From the NCBI GenBank assembly GCA_002309425.1, contig DBXD01000030.1, positions 26,890-40,386 of the forward strand: a DNA stretch of 13,497 nucleotides, written 5' to 3'. The notes under the pieces were generated by a model that was given only the letters and a program-made list of their open reading frames with translations, made no database searches and had not been told where the DNA came from. Source of the stretch: Cyanobacteria bacterium UBA1221 (GTDB lineage: Bacteria; Cyanobacteriota; Vampirovibrionia; Gastranaerophilales; Gastranaerophilaceae). Positions 1-7,538 of the stretch are shown in pieces. How positions within the stretch are numbered: position 1 is the first letter of the stretch; each line of letters starts with the position of its first letter. Made by a program: the position numbers and the translations under genes.

Positions 1-1023
1 GCAACACTAACTATTGAAGAAATTAACCAGGACCGTGAAAAATTTCTTGAACAAATTAATGCAAATGTAAATACAGAGTTAAATAAGATTGGTCTTGAAA
101 TAATAAACGTAAACATAAAGGATATTACTGATGAATCAGGATATATTGATGCAATCGGTAAAAAGGCGGCTGCAGAGGCTATAAACAAAGCAAAAGTCGA
201 GGTTGCACAACAGGAAAAACTCGGTGCAGTCGGTGAGGCTTCCGCTAATAAAGAAAAAGAAGTTCAGGTCGCAGAGCAAACCGCACAAACCGAAATCGGA
301 AGAACGGATGCTCAGAGAGAACAGCGTATTAAAACAGCAGACCTTGAAGCTCAGGCGGTTGAAGGTGAAAATATTGCAAAAGCAAATATTGCGGAATACA
401 ATGCCACATTGGCTATCAAACAGGCGGATGCATTCCGTCAGGGAGAAGTCGCAAAAGCAAATGCTGAGCGTGATGTCCTGATGGCACAAAAGGAACAGGA
501 AGAAGCAAAATTAAAGAAGGAAGAACTTGCCAGACAGGAAGTTGAAAAACTTAAAATACAGGTTCAGGCAGATGCGGAAGCTGAAAAAGCAAGACGTATT
601 GCAATGGGTCAGGCAGATGCGATAAAGGCAAAATATTTTGCGGAAGCTGAAGGTGTAAAAGCCGTATTGGAGGCTAAGGCAAAGGGTTATGAAGAACTCG
701 TAAAAATAAGTAATAACCGTCCTGAAATTGCTACAAGCTTCCTGATGATTGAAAAAATTGAGGATTTGGTTGCAAAACAGGTAGAGGCAATTAAGAATAT
801 CAAATTTGATAAAATTACCGTATGGGACGGCGGAACAGGGTCTGCTACCGGTTCAACAACGGCAAACTTTATGAAGGATTTGATAAAGGCCTTGCCGGCA
901 ATGCATGATTTGGCAGGTCAGGCGGGTATTGAATTGCCTCAAATCTTAGGAAAAGTTGACAGCGGCAGCGAAGAAGAAAAAGCAGCGGCTTCCGCAAAGC
1001 CAGTCGATAAAGATAAAAAATAA
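1..1023 (+). CDS. Flotillin-like SPFH/band 7 protein, C-terminal part (start lies before the window)
   Basis: The frame is open from base 1 to the TAA at 1021-1023, giving 340 residues with no N-terminus. Residues 1-60 are the end of an SPFH (band 7) domain; the stretch NVNIKDITDESGYIDAIGKK with the following AAAEAINKAKVEVA is typical of flotillins (FloT/YuaG type). Residues about 60-235 are an Ala/Glu/Lys/Gln-rich coiled coil with recurrent QADA and AEAE units. The tail has the flotillin phrase KITVWDGG (271-278) and ends in a charged, Ala/Lys-rich segment. Family knowledge: flotillins are membrane-anchored scaffolds that form oligomeric assemblies in functional membrane microdomains; the membrane anchor would be upstream of the window. 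A small two-helix membrane protein follows, which could be a partner (inference). Alternative: another SPFH protein of the same architecture. Confidence 0.9.
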   Translation, partial: ATLTIEEINQDREKFLEQINANVNTELNKIGLEIINVNIKDITDESGYIDAIGKKAAAEAINKAKVEVAQQEKLGAVGEASANKEKEVQVAEQTAQTEIGRTDAQREQRIKTADLEAQAVEGENIAKANIAEYNATLAIKQADAFRQGEVAKANAERDVLMAQKEQEEAKLKKEELARQEVEKLKIQVQADAEAEKARRIAMGQADAIKAKYFAEAEGVKAVLEAKAKGYEELVKISNNRPEIATSFLMIEKIEDLVAKQVEAIKNIKFDKITVWDGGTGSATGSTTANFMKDLIKALPAMHDLAGQAGIELPQILGKVDSGSEEEKAAASAKPVDKDKK

Positions 1024-1039
1024 AGTTTTATAATATGAT

Positions 1040-1076
1040 AATACCTCCGAAAACAGTATTTCGGGGGTATTATTTT
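1040..1076 (+). terminator. Hairpin after the flotillin gene, probable intrinsic terminator
   Basis: Bases 1040-1052 pair with 1059-1071: 13 base pairs with one G-U (1046/1065) and a 6-base loop. A short T-rich tail (ATTATTTT) follows. It lies 16 bases after the flotillin stop, so termination is the simplest reading. The tail runs straight into the Shine-Dalgarno sequence of the next gene, and the left arm contains ACCTCC, a perfect complement of that gene's GGAGGT (1078-1083), so a leader role is also possible. Confidence 0.6.
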
Positions 1077-1088
1077 AGGAGGTGTTTT

Positions 1089-1454
1089 ATGATAGAAGAA
1101 AAAGATTTAGGGTTAATAAATACTTCAAATTGTGACAGAAGTTTTGCAAGCTGTATTCTGACGTCAGTAATATTAATAGCGATGCTTATAGGGTTAGCTT
1201 ATATGAACTGGGATAATATAGCTGAGTTTAAGTTTTTTGATGAAAGTATGAATATATCGATTGGGTACATTGTGATTATGATTTCCGTTTTTTCTGTTGT
1301 CCCTGTTGCGATGCTTTGTTACGTGTGGATGTATTTGAAAAATGAGCGGACGTTCCAAAAGCGGAATGAGTATTTTAAGTCAGAAATTATTCCGATTCTC
1401 AAAAAGTATGACATGCAGGTTCCCGATATTATGAGTTTTAAAAACTTGATTTAG
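1089..1454 (+). CDS. Small membrane protein with two transmembrane helices, function unknown
   Basis: The protein has 121 residues from the ATG at 1089. This start is chosen because AGGAGGTG (1077-1084) sits just upstream; an alternative in-frame start 18 codons earlier would be read through the terminator-like hairpin and lacks a ribosome binding site. Hydrophobic segments at residues about 20-39 and 58-82 are separated by a short acidic loop (about 40-57). A basic cytoplasmic-type tail follows, with KNERTFQKRNEYFKSE and a C-terminal PILKKYDMQVPDI stretch. I do not recognise a family. It follows the flotillin gene on the same strand and ends just before the phosphohexomutase promoter. A role beside the flotillin is possible but unsupported beyond proximity. 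Confidence 0.7.
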   Translation: MIEEKDLGLINTSNCDRSFASCILTSVILIAMLIGLAYMNWDNIAEFKFFDESMNISIGYIVIMISVFSVVPVAMLCYVWMYLKNERTFQKRNEYFKSEIIPILKKYDMQVPDIMSFKNLI

Positions 1455-1460
1455 CGGTTA

Positions 1461-1489
1461 TTTACACAGACACTTTTTTAGAGTATAAT
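1461..1489 (+). promoter_or_regulatory. Sigma70-type promoter for the phosphohexomutase gene
   Basis: TTTACA (1461-1466), a 17-base spacer and a perfect TATAAT (1484-1489). Transcription would begin near 1496, just before the AAAGGGGG ribosome binding site (1497-1504) and the ATG at 1509, so the leader would be very short. Confidence 0.8.
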
Positions 1490-1508
1490 ACACAAAAAAG
1501 GGGGTAAT

Positions 1509-3776
1509 ATGAGTGTCTGCGAAACTTGTGAAAATACGTTAGAAAAAGAATTATTTAAAAGTGTTTATGAAAAAACTCCGGATTATATCAAGAACACAAC
1601 ATTGTTAGATTTTTCGCAGAAAGGCGAGTTTGTTTTTAAACTAAAAAAAGAACACCTTTACCCCTATGACGAAAAAAACAATCCCGAAGGTTTAAATTTG
1701 TATGAGTGGTTTGAAGGGTATGCGAAAGAAGCAAAAGTTTCAACGGCAGGCATCAGAGGACCGCAAAATATTTTATACCCCGAAGATACGAGATTCCCGA
1801 TTAATCTTGTCGGAATTGTTCTGGCTACTTTAGCAAAAGCGCTTGTTGCAAAAGAAAAATATAAGGGCAAAGAAATTTTGAAAGTTGCGGGCAGAGAAGT
1901 CCGTTATAATTCGGAACTGTTCCTTGATGCTATCGCTCGTATTCAGGCCGCTCAGGGTATAAAGACTCTTGTTGCAAAAGGCAGAAAAACTATTCCGATT
2001 TGGCTCGCATCTTTTTTGGCATTTAAACTGGATTTGGTTGGCGGAGAATACATAACTTCAAGTCACGGCATTTCGGTTAAAAATGCAACAAAAGATTTAA
2101 ATTCTCAGGGATCACAGTATTTACCGGAAGAATCTCTGGAGTTTGTTGATAAAATTCGAGAGATATTTGAGGAAACTGAGAAAAGCGGTTTTTATGAAAT
2201 CAAGATAGCTTCAAAAGATAATCCCCTTATTGACGAAAAGATAATGGAAAAACTAAATGACGGGGTGGATTTGTATGTTGAATATCTTCAATCCGGGGTT
2301 GCCAAAAAGATAAATCTTGATTTGATAAAGAATTTTGGCGGTAAACTAGCGATAGAAAATGTCGGAGGTTCTGCGTACCGAACATTATCGAGAGTGTTGG
2401 AAAAACTGGAAATTCAGGAAAAATTTGTCTGGTTTAATATTGAAGAAGATCCGTTCTTTCATTCAATCGGAAAATATGATGTAACGCCAAAGGGTGAAAA
2501 AGCTTTTTATGACTATTCTGTTGATGCCACAGTATTGGCTAAAAACAGAAATGGTGAGAAATATTTTCCCGTAATTGAAACTTTGCATTACGAAGAAAAA
2601 TTGAAAAATATGCCTGTTGGTACGGTAGTATTAATAACGGATCCCGATCACGACCGTTTGACAATTACACAGACAGAACCGGCCTCAAGAATTTCATATT
2701 TAAAAGAAAACGGTATAGATTTTGTAGAATTGAATAAGGACACTGTCTTAACCGTATTTACCGCAAATCAGGCATTTTTGATGCTGATGGATTTTTGGGC
2801 AAAGCAGTTAAAGGCTGAAAAATTATGGGACAAACATCCGAGATTTATGATAAAAACGACTGCATCAGCATTGTCCTGGGATGAGTGGGCGGCAAAACAG
2901 GGGGTAAATGTTGTAAATGTTCCTGTCGGATTTAAAGAAATTGCAAACATAATGAAAAAAGTTGAATTGCAGTTAAAGAACAATCCGGATAGTGATGTTG
3001 TTGTGGATGATGTTTTCGGAAATCCGATAAATCTCGGTAAAAATCCGAGACTCTTATTTGGCGGAGAAGAATCCGGCGGAATGATTATGGGTACAGAAGA
3101 CTTAATCAGTTCACTTGCCGGCAGAAAAGCTGTTGCGATGAGAGAAAAAAGTGCAACAGAAGCTATTATTGTGGCTTCTGCCCTTGTCGCAAAATTGAAT
3201 AAAACTCCGCTTTCTGATTATCTGAAAACCATCTTTGATGAAAATAAAATTGTCGGCAGATATGATACCCGTGTGGATATTGCATATTATAACGAATCAG
3301 AACCCGATATTAATAAACTAAAACAAGCCAAAATTGAGGGAGAGGGTAAACGTACAAAAAATGATTTATTTTATCTTTCAATGGCTATTGCCGTCCGTGA
3401 GGGTAAAATGACAGTTGAAAATGTCAGAGAAATACTGAATGATGCCTTTTTAAGCCTGATTTTTGATAATCTAATGTCAATAAAATTTGTAGGTGACGGT
3501 ACATATATGGAATTTAGCGATAAGTACATTGAGATTCGCCCGTCAGGTACGGATGCCAAGACTAAAGCGTACGGTGGCGGCTCTGACAAAGGTAATATTG
3601 AATTGTATGCAACGGCAATGGGAAATTACGACGGATTAAGAACCGCCTTCCATAAAAAGTTTATTACTGAAGAAATGTATAATGAATCTAAGGAAAAAGC
3701 GCTTAATTATTACTTAAAATTTGTGGAAAAAGATGCGAATAATGAGCCGTTTGAAATTCCGGAATATACATTCTGA
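1509..3776 (+). CDS. Long alpha-D-phosphohexomutase (phosphoglucomutase/phosphomannomutase superfamily)
   Basis: The 755-residue protein is far longer than the usual 450-580 of the family. It keeps the superfamily landmarks in order: STAGIRG (78-84), catalytic serine loop TSSHG (183-187), metal loop DPDHDR (378-383), GFKEI (474-478), sugar-binding GGEESGG (518-524) and phosphate-binding RPSGTD (677-682). Family knowledge: such enzymes move phosphate between C1 and C6 of hexoses through a phosphoserine and Mg2+, feeding glycogen or cell-envelope sugar pools. The oddities are the extra length (an N-terminal part of about 70 residues before STAGIRG, and long stretches between motifs 187-378 and 524-677) and a catalytic loop SSHG where TASHNP is usual. 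The substrate cannot be read from sequence. It has its own strong promoter, and a MATE exporter follows after 39 bases. The ATG at 1509 has a GGGGG ribosome binding site. Confidence 0.88.
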   Translation: MSVCETCENTLEKELFKSVYEKTPDYIKNTTLLDFSQKGEFVFKLKKEHLYPYDEKNNPEGLNLYEWFEGYAKEAKVSTAGIRGPQNILYPEDTRFPINLVGIVLATLAKALVAKEKYKGKEILKVAGREVRYNSELFLDAIARIQAAQGIKTLVAKGRKTIPIWLASFLAFKLDLVGGEYITSSHGISVKNATKDLNSQGSQYLPEESLEFVDKIREIFEETEKSGFYEIKIASKDNPLIDEKIMEKLNDGVDLYVEYLQSGVAKKINLDLIKNFGGKLAIENVGGSAYRTLSRVLEKLEIQEKFVWFNIEEDPFFHSIGKYDVTPKGEKAFYDYSVDATVLAKNRNGEKYFPVIETLHYEEKLKNMPVGTVVLITDPDHDRLTITQTEPASRISYLKENGIDFVELNKDTVLTVFTANQAFLMLMDFWAKQLKAEKLWDKHPRFMIKTTASALSWDEWAAKQGVNVVNVPVGFKEIANIMKKVELQLKNNPDSDVVVDDVFGNPINLGKNPRLLFGGEESGGMIMGTEDLISSLAGRKAVAMREKSATEAIIVASALVAKLNKTPLSDYLKTIFDENKIVGRYDTRVDIAYYNESEPDINKLKQAKIEGEGKRTKNDLFYLSMAIAVREGKMTVENVREILNDAFLSLIFDNLMSIKFVGDGTYMEFSDKYIEIRPSGTDAKTKAYGGGSDKGNIELYATAMGNYDGLRTAFHKKFITEEMYNESKEKALNYYLKFVEKDANNEPFEIPEYTF

Positions 3777-3799
3777 TAATATTAATATTCAAATATTTG

Positions 3800-3808
3800 T
3801 GATATAGT
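3800..3808 (+). promoter_or_regulatory. Extended -10 promoter directly before the MATE gene
   Basis: TG-A-TATAGT (3800-3808) matches an extended -10 element; no good -35 is seen. Only 7 bases separate it from the ATG at 3816, so a transcript from here would start at or next to the start codon, and no Shine-Dalgarno sequence is present. The alternative is read-through from the upstream gene. Confidence 0.45.
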
Positions 3809-3815
3809 GCATTGT

Positions 3816-5135
3816 ATGGCAACTTCAATTAAGCATTATATAAGAGAGTTATTGCGTATTGCATTCCCCATAATTCTCGGAAATCTGGGATTTATACTGA
3901 TTGGCGCGGGAGATGTTCTTATTGCCGGCAGACACTCTACGGACACTCTTGCTGCAATAAGTATTGCAGCCGCAATAACTAACTGTATTCATATTTTTGG
4001 GGTAGGCTTAATAGCCAGTGTTGCTCCGTTATTATCAAATTATCGGGGCGAAAATAAAGCCGCAAAAAGATACTTTTATCCCACATTGAGATTTGCCTTT
4101 ATATTGGCATTTGTTGTAATGCTCGTGACATTAGCGGTTATTCCGTTAATAGATTTGTTAAAATTTGAACCGCACCTGGTACCTATGATAAAACAGTATG
4201 TATTTATTACGGCATTTTCTTCATTTGGCGGATATTTGCATGTTGCAACAAAAGACTTTTTACAGGCTTTTGAAATTGTAATGGTACCTAATTTGCTGAC
4301 GTTTGCGGGAGTCGTTCTGAATATTTTATTGAATGTTATTCTTGTATTCGGGTTTGGACCGATTCCGTCTTTAGGTGTTGCGGGTTTAGCGATTGCAAGT
4401 TTTGCCGTCAGATATTTTATGGGAATTGTGCTGCTGATATATTGTTGCAGGATTATGAGATTCAGCAATTACAGTGAACCCGGATATTATAAACAACTCA
4501 TAAAAATAGGTCTGCCAATCTCGGCTGCGATTCTTGTTGAATTTGTCACATTTAACAGTGTTGCGGTGGTTATGGGCAGAGTTGCAGGGGTGTATGCTGC
4601 TGCGCAAAATTTAATATGTACGTTGTCAACGGCGTCGTTTATGGTACCTTTTGCAATATCAAATGCAATAGCGGTAAAGGTGGGATTTGCCAACGGGGCT
4701 GAAAACTATGAAGATTTAAAGAAATATGCCAAAGTCGGTGTAATAATGTGTATAATATTTATGTTGTGCTGCGCAGTTGTTTTTGCAGGCTTCCCGAAAG
4801 CAATAGTAAGTTTGTTTACTCCCGACAGGGAGCTAATAGCTATTTGTGTTCCGATTATATATATATTGGCGGCATTTTTGGTGTTTGACGGTTTGCAGGT
4901 TGCACTTTCCGGAATTTGTAAGGGAATAAAAAAGACAAGTATTGTATTAAAGGCAAATTTCTTTGCATATTGGATTGTTTCTATCCCAATGGGACTGGTT
5001 CTTGCTTTTAAGTTTAATATGGGGCTAATCGGTTTTTGGATTGGATTATTCTTTTCTGCAATAATTTTATGCACAATCATGATTTTTCTGCTTAAAAGGT
5101 ATTTTAAAAAGGTAAGACAGGGCATTGTAATGTAA
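3816..5135 (+). CDS. MATE-family multidrug/organic cation exporter
   Basis: The 439-residue protein is highly hydrophobic, with about twelve membrane segments across its length, the normal size and topology for MATE antiporters. The first helix has the family pattern PIILGN...GAGDVLIAG; the aspartate at residue 33 aligns by eye with the conserved helix-1 aspartate of NorM. A second lobe begins near residue 220 with KIGLPISAAILVEF, echoing the first lobe's RIAFPIILGNLGF, as expected for the internal two-fold repeat. Family knowledge: Na+ or H+ driven efflux of drugs, cations or metabolites, or flipping of lipid-linked sugars in the related superfamily branches. The cargo cannot be told. The ATG at 3816 is preferred to the GTG at 3807, which overlaps the -10 element; neither has a ribosome binding site. 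Confidence 0.9.
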   Translation: MATSIKHYIRELLRIAFPIILGNLGFILIGAGDVLIAGRHSTDTLAAISIAAAITNCIHIFGVGLIASVAPLLSNYRGENKAAKRYFYPTLRFAFILAFVVMLVTLAVIPLIDLLKFEPHLVPMIKQYVFITAFSSFGGYLHVATKDFLQAFEIVMVPNLLTFAGVVLNILLNVILVFGFGPIPSLGVAGLAIASFAVRYFMGIVLLIYCCRIMRFSNYSEPGYYKQLIKIGLPISAAILVEFVTFNSVAVVMGRVAGVYAAAQNLICTLSTASFMVPFAISNAIAVKVGFANGAENYEDLKKYAKVGVIMCIIFMLCCAVVFAGFPKAIVSLFTPDRELIAICVPIIYILAAFLVFDGLQVALSGICKGIKKTSIVLKANFFAYWIVSIPMGLVLAFKFNMGLIGFWIGLFFSAIILCTIMIFLLKRYFKKVRQGIVM

Positions 5136-5165
5136 TTTACCAAAGATTCTTTTTTATGTTATCAT
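5136..5165 (+). promoter_or_regulatory. Probable promoter of the ndk-tgt-tmk operon
   Basis: TTTACC (5136-5141), an 18-base spacer and TATCAT (5160-5165), with a TG just upstream of the -10. The octamer TTATCATA here recurs at a similar distance before two other genes in the window. Transcription would start near 5173, leaving a leader of about 26 bases that carries the AGGAGAAG ribosome binding site of ndk. Confidence 0.6.
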
Positions 5166-5198
5166 AGTTAGGAAGTACAGACTTATAGGAGAAGAATT

Positions 5199-5666
5199 AT
5201 GCCAGAAGAACAGAGAACTTTTATTGCGGTAAAACCTGACGGAGTTAAGAGAGGTTTGGTCGGTGAAATTATAAAAAGATTTGAAAATAAAGGGTTTAAA
5301 CTTATCGGATTAAAGATGCTCCACGTTACGCAGGAAATGGCAGAACGCCATTACGGAGAGCATGAAGGGAAACCTTTTTATCCGAGATTACTCAGGTACA
5401 TTCAAAGCGGTCCGATTGTCGCAATGGTCTGGAAAGGCTACAATGTAATTGACGGGGCAAGACACATGATGGGTAAAACAAATCCGATGGAGGCAGAAGT
5501 AGGTACAATCAGAGCAGATTATGCTTTGTTAATGGAATATAACGTAGTTCATGGTTCGGATTCTCCGGAGAGTGCCGAAAGAGAAATCGGAATATATTTT
5601 AAGCCCGAAGAGCTTTGTGATGAATATGTGAATATGGCAGAAAGTGTTATAGAAGATTTGGGCTAA
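5199..5666 (+). CDS. ndk: Nucleoside diphosphate kinase
   Basis: The 155-residue protein has the near-invariant features of the family: RTFIAVKPDGVKRGLVGEII at the N-terminus, RHMMGKTNPMEAEVGTIR around 88-105, and the active-site histidine H118 in NVVHGSDSPESAEREI. Family knowledge: it transfers the gamma phosphate of ATP to NDPs and dNDPs through a phosphohistidine intermediate in the cytosol. The ATG at 5199 follows AGGAGAAG at good spacing. It is the first gene of an apparent operon with tgt and tmk; tmk makes dTDP, which Ndk converts to dTTP, so the pairing is functional. The length is slightly above the usual 140-150 because of a short C-terminal tail (VNMAESVIEDLG). Confidence 0.97.
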   Translation: MPEEQRTFIAVKPDGVKRGLVGEIIKRFENKGFKLIGLKMLHVTQEMAERHYGEHEGKPFYPRLLRYIQSGPIVAMVWKGYNVIDGARHMMGKTNPMEAEVGTIRADYALLMEYNVVHGSDSPESAEREIGIYFKPEELCDEYVNMAESVIEDLG

Positions 5667-5675
5667 TTGCCTGAT

Positions 5676-5703
5676 AAGTGAGAAGTGAAAAGTGACAGGT
5701 GAA
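5676..5703 (+). repeat. Four tandem heptamers (AAGTGAN) spanning the tgt start codon
   Basis: Units are AAGTGAG, AAGTGAA, AAGTGAC and AGGTGAA at 5676, 5683, 5690 and 5697. Each carries a GTG, at 5678, 5685, 5692 and 5699, so successive GTGs fall in different reading frames; the third is the tgt start. The purine-rich units also act as the only Shine-Dalgarno-like sequence. Short tandem heptanucleotide repeats are known from cyanobacteria, but those classic units differ in sequence. Confidence 0.8.
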
Positions 5704-6855
5704 AATACCGATACTTTAGTAAATAAACGTGACAGCGCTCATGGGTATTTTAGTTATGAGCTTGTTCATACATGCAAGCAAACAGGGGCAAGAGCGGGAA
5801 TTTTAAAAACTCCTCATGGAGATATTTTAACTCCTATATTTATGCCGGTCGGAACAAATTCTGCCGTAAAGATGCTTGTGTCGGACCAAATAGCGGATAC
5901 CGGCGCACAAATTATTCTTGCAAATTCGTATCATCTGTACCTGAGAGCAGGAACAAAGCTGATTAAAAAGTTTGGCGGTATTCATGAATGGATGAATTGG
6001 CATAAACCTGTGCTTACGGATTCCGGCGGATTTCAGGTGTTTTCTTTAGCACATTTGAGGAAAATTACCGAGGACGGTGTGGAATTTCGTGATCCGAAAG
6101 ACGGGCAAAAACATTTTATTTCACCTGAGATTTCCATGGAAATTCAGCAGGATATCGGGGCGGATATAATTATGGCCTTTGATGAATGTGCGCCGTACCC
6201 TTGCGATTATGATACGGCCAAAGCTGCAATGGAAAGAACTCATCGCTGGCTGGAGCGATGCTTTAGAGCGAAAACGAATCCCCGACAGGCACTTTTCCCG
6301 ATTGTTCAGGGTGCTTTTTATGATGATTTGCGTAAAGAAAGTGCAAGAGTGATTTCCGGGTATGATGCGGTGGGCTACGCAATAGGCGGAGTCAGTGTCG
6401 GTGAACCTGCGGATATAAAAAATCATTTTGTCCGCTTAACGGCTCCGTTGTTGCCGGAAAATAAACCCCGCTATCTGATGGGTGTCGGTACCCCGGAAGA
6501 TTTGCTTGACGGCGTGAAAAACGGAATTGATATGTTTGATTGTGTACTGCCTACACGTAACGCAAGGCATGGCTCTTTCTTTACCTGGGAAGGGAAAAAG
6601 ATTATCAAAAACAAAGCTTTCTGGGACGATGAGAATCCTCTTGATGAAAATTGCAACTGTTATACCTGCCGTAATCATTCAAGAGCATATATAAGACATT
6701 TGTTCAGATGTCAGGAGGCAACGGCTGCGACATTATTATCTATTCATAATATACAGTTTCTGGTAGATTTTTCTCAAAGGTGTCGTGAAGCAATACTGAA
6801 TGACAGATTTGGTGATTTTTATAATATGAATTACAATAATTTTGTTAAGGGTTAG
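5692..6855 (+). CDS. tgt: Queuine/preQ1 tRNA-guanine transglycosylase
   Basis: 387 residues. Family motifs are complete: TPIFMPVGT (47-55), LTDSGGFQVFSL with D110 (108-119), MAFDECAPYP (161-170), the guanine-pocket segment AIGGVSVGE (230-238), and the nucleophile D283 in GIDMFDCVLPTRNARHG. The zinc site is C321, C323, C326 and H352, with the same spacing as in E. coli Tgt. Family knowledge: it exchanges G34 of GUN-anticodon tRNAs for preQ1 during queuosine synthesis. The GTG at 5692 is the only plausible start before the conserved FSYELVHTCKQTGARAG block; it leaves an unusual extra leader of about 18 residues (TGENTDTLVNKRDSAHG) that may be genuine or may mean initiation is imprecise. No other queuosine gene is nearby. 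tmk begins 2 bases after the stop. Confidence 0.96.
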   Translation: MTGENTDTLVNKRDSAHGYFSYELVHTCKQTGARAGILKTPHGDILTPIFMPVGTNSAVKMLVSDQIADTGAQIILANSYHLYLRAGTKLIKKFGGIHEWMNWHKPVLTDSGGFQVFSLAHLRKITEDGVEFRDPKDGQKHFISPEISMEIQQDIGADIIMAFDECAPYPCDYDTAKAAMERTHRWLERCFRAKTNPRQALFPIVQGAFYDDLRKESARVISGYDAVGYAIGGVSVGEPADIKNHFVRLTAPLLPENKPRYLMGVGTPEDLLDGVKNGIDMFDCVLPTRNARHGSFFTWEGKKIIKNKAFWDDENPLDENCNCYTCRNHSRAYIRHLFRCQEATAATLLSIHNIQFLVDFSQRCREAILNDRFGDFYNMNYNNFVKG

Positions 6856-6857
6856 AT

Positions 6858-7475
6858 ATGAAAAAAGGGTATTTTATTACATTTGAAGGTGTTGACGGCT
6901 GCGGAAAAACAACGCAGATGAAACTTCTTGCCGAATATTTACAAAATAAGGGTTATGAAGTAGTTATTACAAGAGAACCGGGTTCAAAGGGGTTAGGAGA
7001 AAAAATCAGAGAAATACTGCTTCATTATGACGGTGATGTTTCTTCTGATGCGGAGAGTTTTTTATTCCTTGCCGACAGAGCACAAAATATAGATGAAATT
7101 GTAAATCCTGCGGTTGATAAAGGAAAAATTGTTCTTTGTGACAGACATACGGATAGTACAATAGCTTATCAGGGATATGGCAGAGGGGTTGATATTAAAA
7201 AATTAACCCTGCTTAATGATATTGCAGTTAGCGGGCGAAAGCCTGATATGACCTTTGTTTTTGATATAGATATTGATACATCTATGAACAGAGTAGGTCA
7301 GGAAAAAGACAGAATGGAATCTGCAGGAGCGGATTTCTTTAATAAGGTTCGCAACGGCTATCTGGAGATAGGAAAGCAAGAGCCGGAAAGAGTTAAAATT
7401 CTTGATGCGGCAAAGAGTATTGAGGAAATATTTAAGGAAGTTTCAAAATATACGGAAGAGCTTTTTACCTTATAA
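6858..7475 (+). CDS. tmk: Thymidylate kinase
   Basis: 205 residues, normal length. The P-loop is GVDGCGKT (11-18), REPGS (39-43) binds the monophosphate side, and DRHTDSTIAYQGYGRG (95-110) is the family's DR signature region. The lid region is NRVGQEKDRMESAGADFF (144-161). Family knowledge: phosphorylates dTMP to dTDP with ATP in the cytosol, an essential step to dTTP. The ATG at 6858 is 2 bases after the tgt stop, so translation is probably coupled; the GGGTTAG around the tgt stop may serve as a weak ribosome binding site. Together with ndk at the head of the operon it completes dTMP to dTTP. Confidence 0.96.
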   Translation: MKKGYFITFEGVDGCGKTTQMKLLAEYLQNKGYEVVITREPGSKGLGEKIREILLHYDGDVSSDAESFLFLADRAQNIDEIVNPAVDKGKIVLCDRHTDSTIAYQGYGRGVDIKKLTLLNDIAVSGRKPDMTFVFDIDIDTSMNRVGQEKDRMESAGADFFNKVRNGYLEIGKQEPERVKILDAAKSIEEIFKEVSKYTEELFTL

Positions 7476-7479
7476 ACTA

Positions 7480-7508
7480 TTGAAAAATTCGTTAATTTGA
7501 GATATTAT
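7480..7508 (+). promoter_or_regulatory. Promoter for the SEC-C protein gene
   Basis: TTGAAA (7480-7485), a 17-base spacer and TATTAT (7503-7508). It overlaps a TTATCATA octamer (7505-7512) shared with two other upstream regions. It begins 5 bases after the tmk stop and no terminator hairpin precedes it, so the gene may also receive operon read-through. Confidence 0.7.
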
Positions 7509-7538
7509 CATAAAGTGATTAAAAAGAGGGGGATGTGT

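Noticed and set aside
136..489. Open frame of 117 codons on the minus strand, rich in Cys and Phe
   Set aside because: It is the antisense of the Ala/Glu/Lys-rich coiled coil of the flotillin, whose codon bias keeps the opposite frame open; no ribosome binding site or protein-like composition.
4076..5143. Several open frames on the minus strand across the MATE gene
   Set aside because: They overlap a clear membrane transporter gene end to end and have no family motifs or ribosome binding sites.
5667..5691. preQ1 or other riboswitch before tgt
   Set aside because: The 25-base gap after ndk is too short and holds only purine-rich heptamers.
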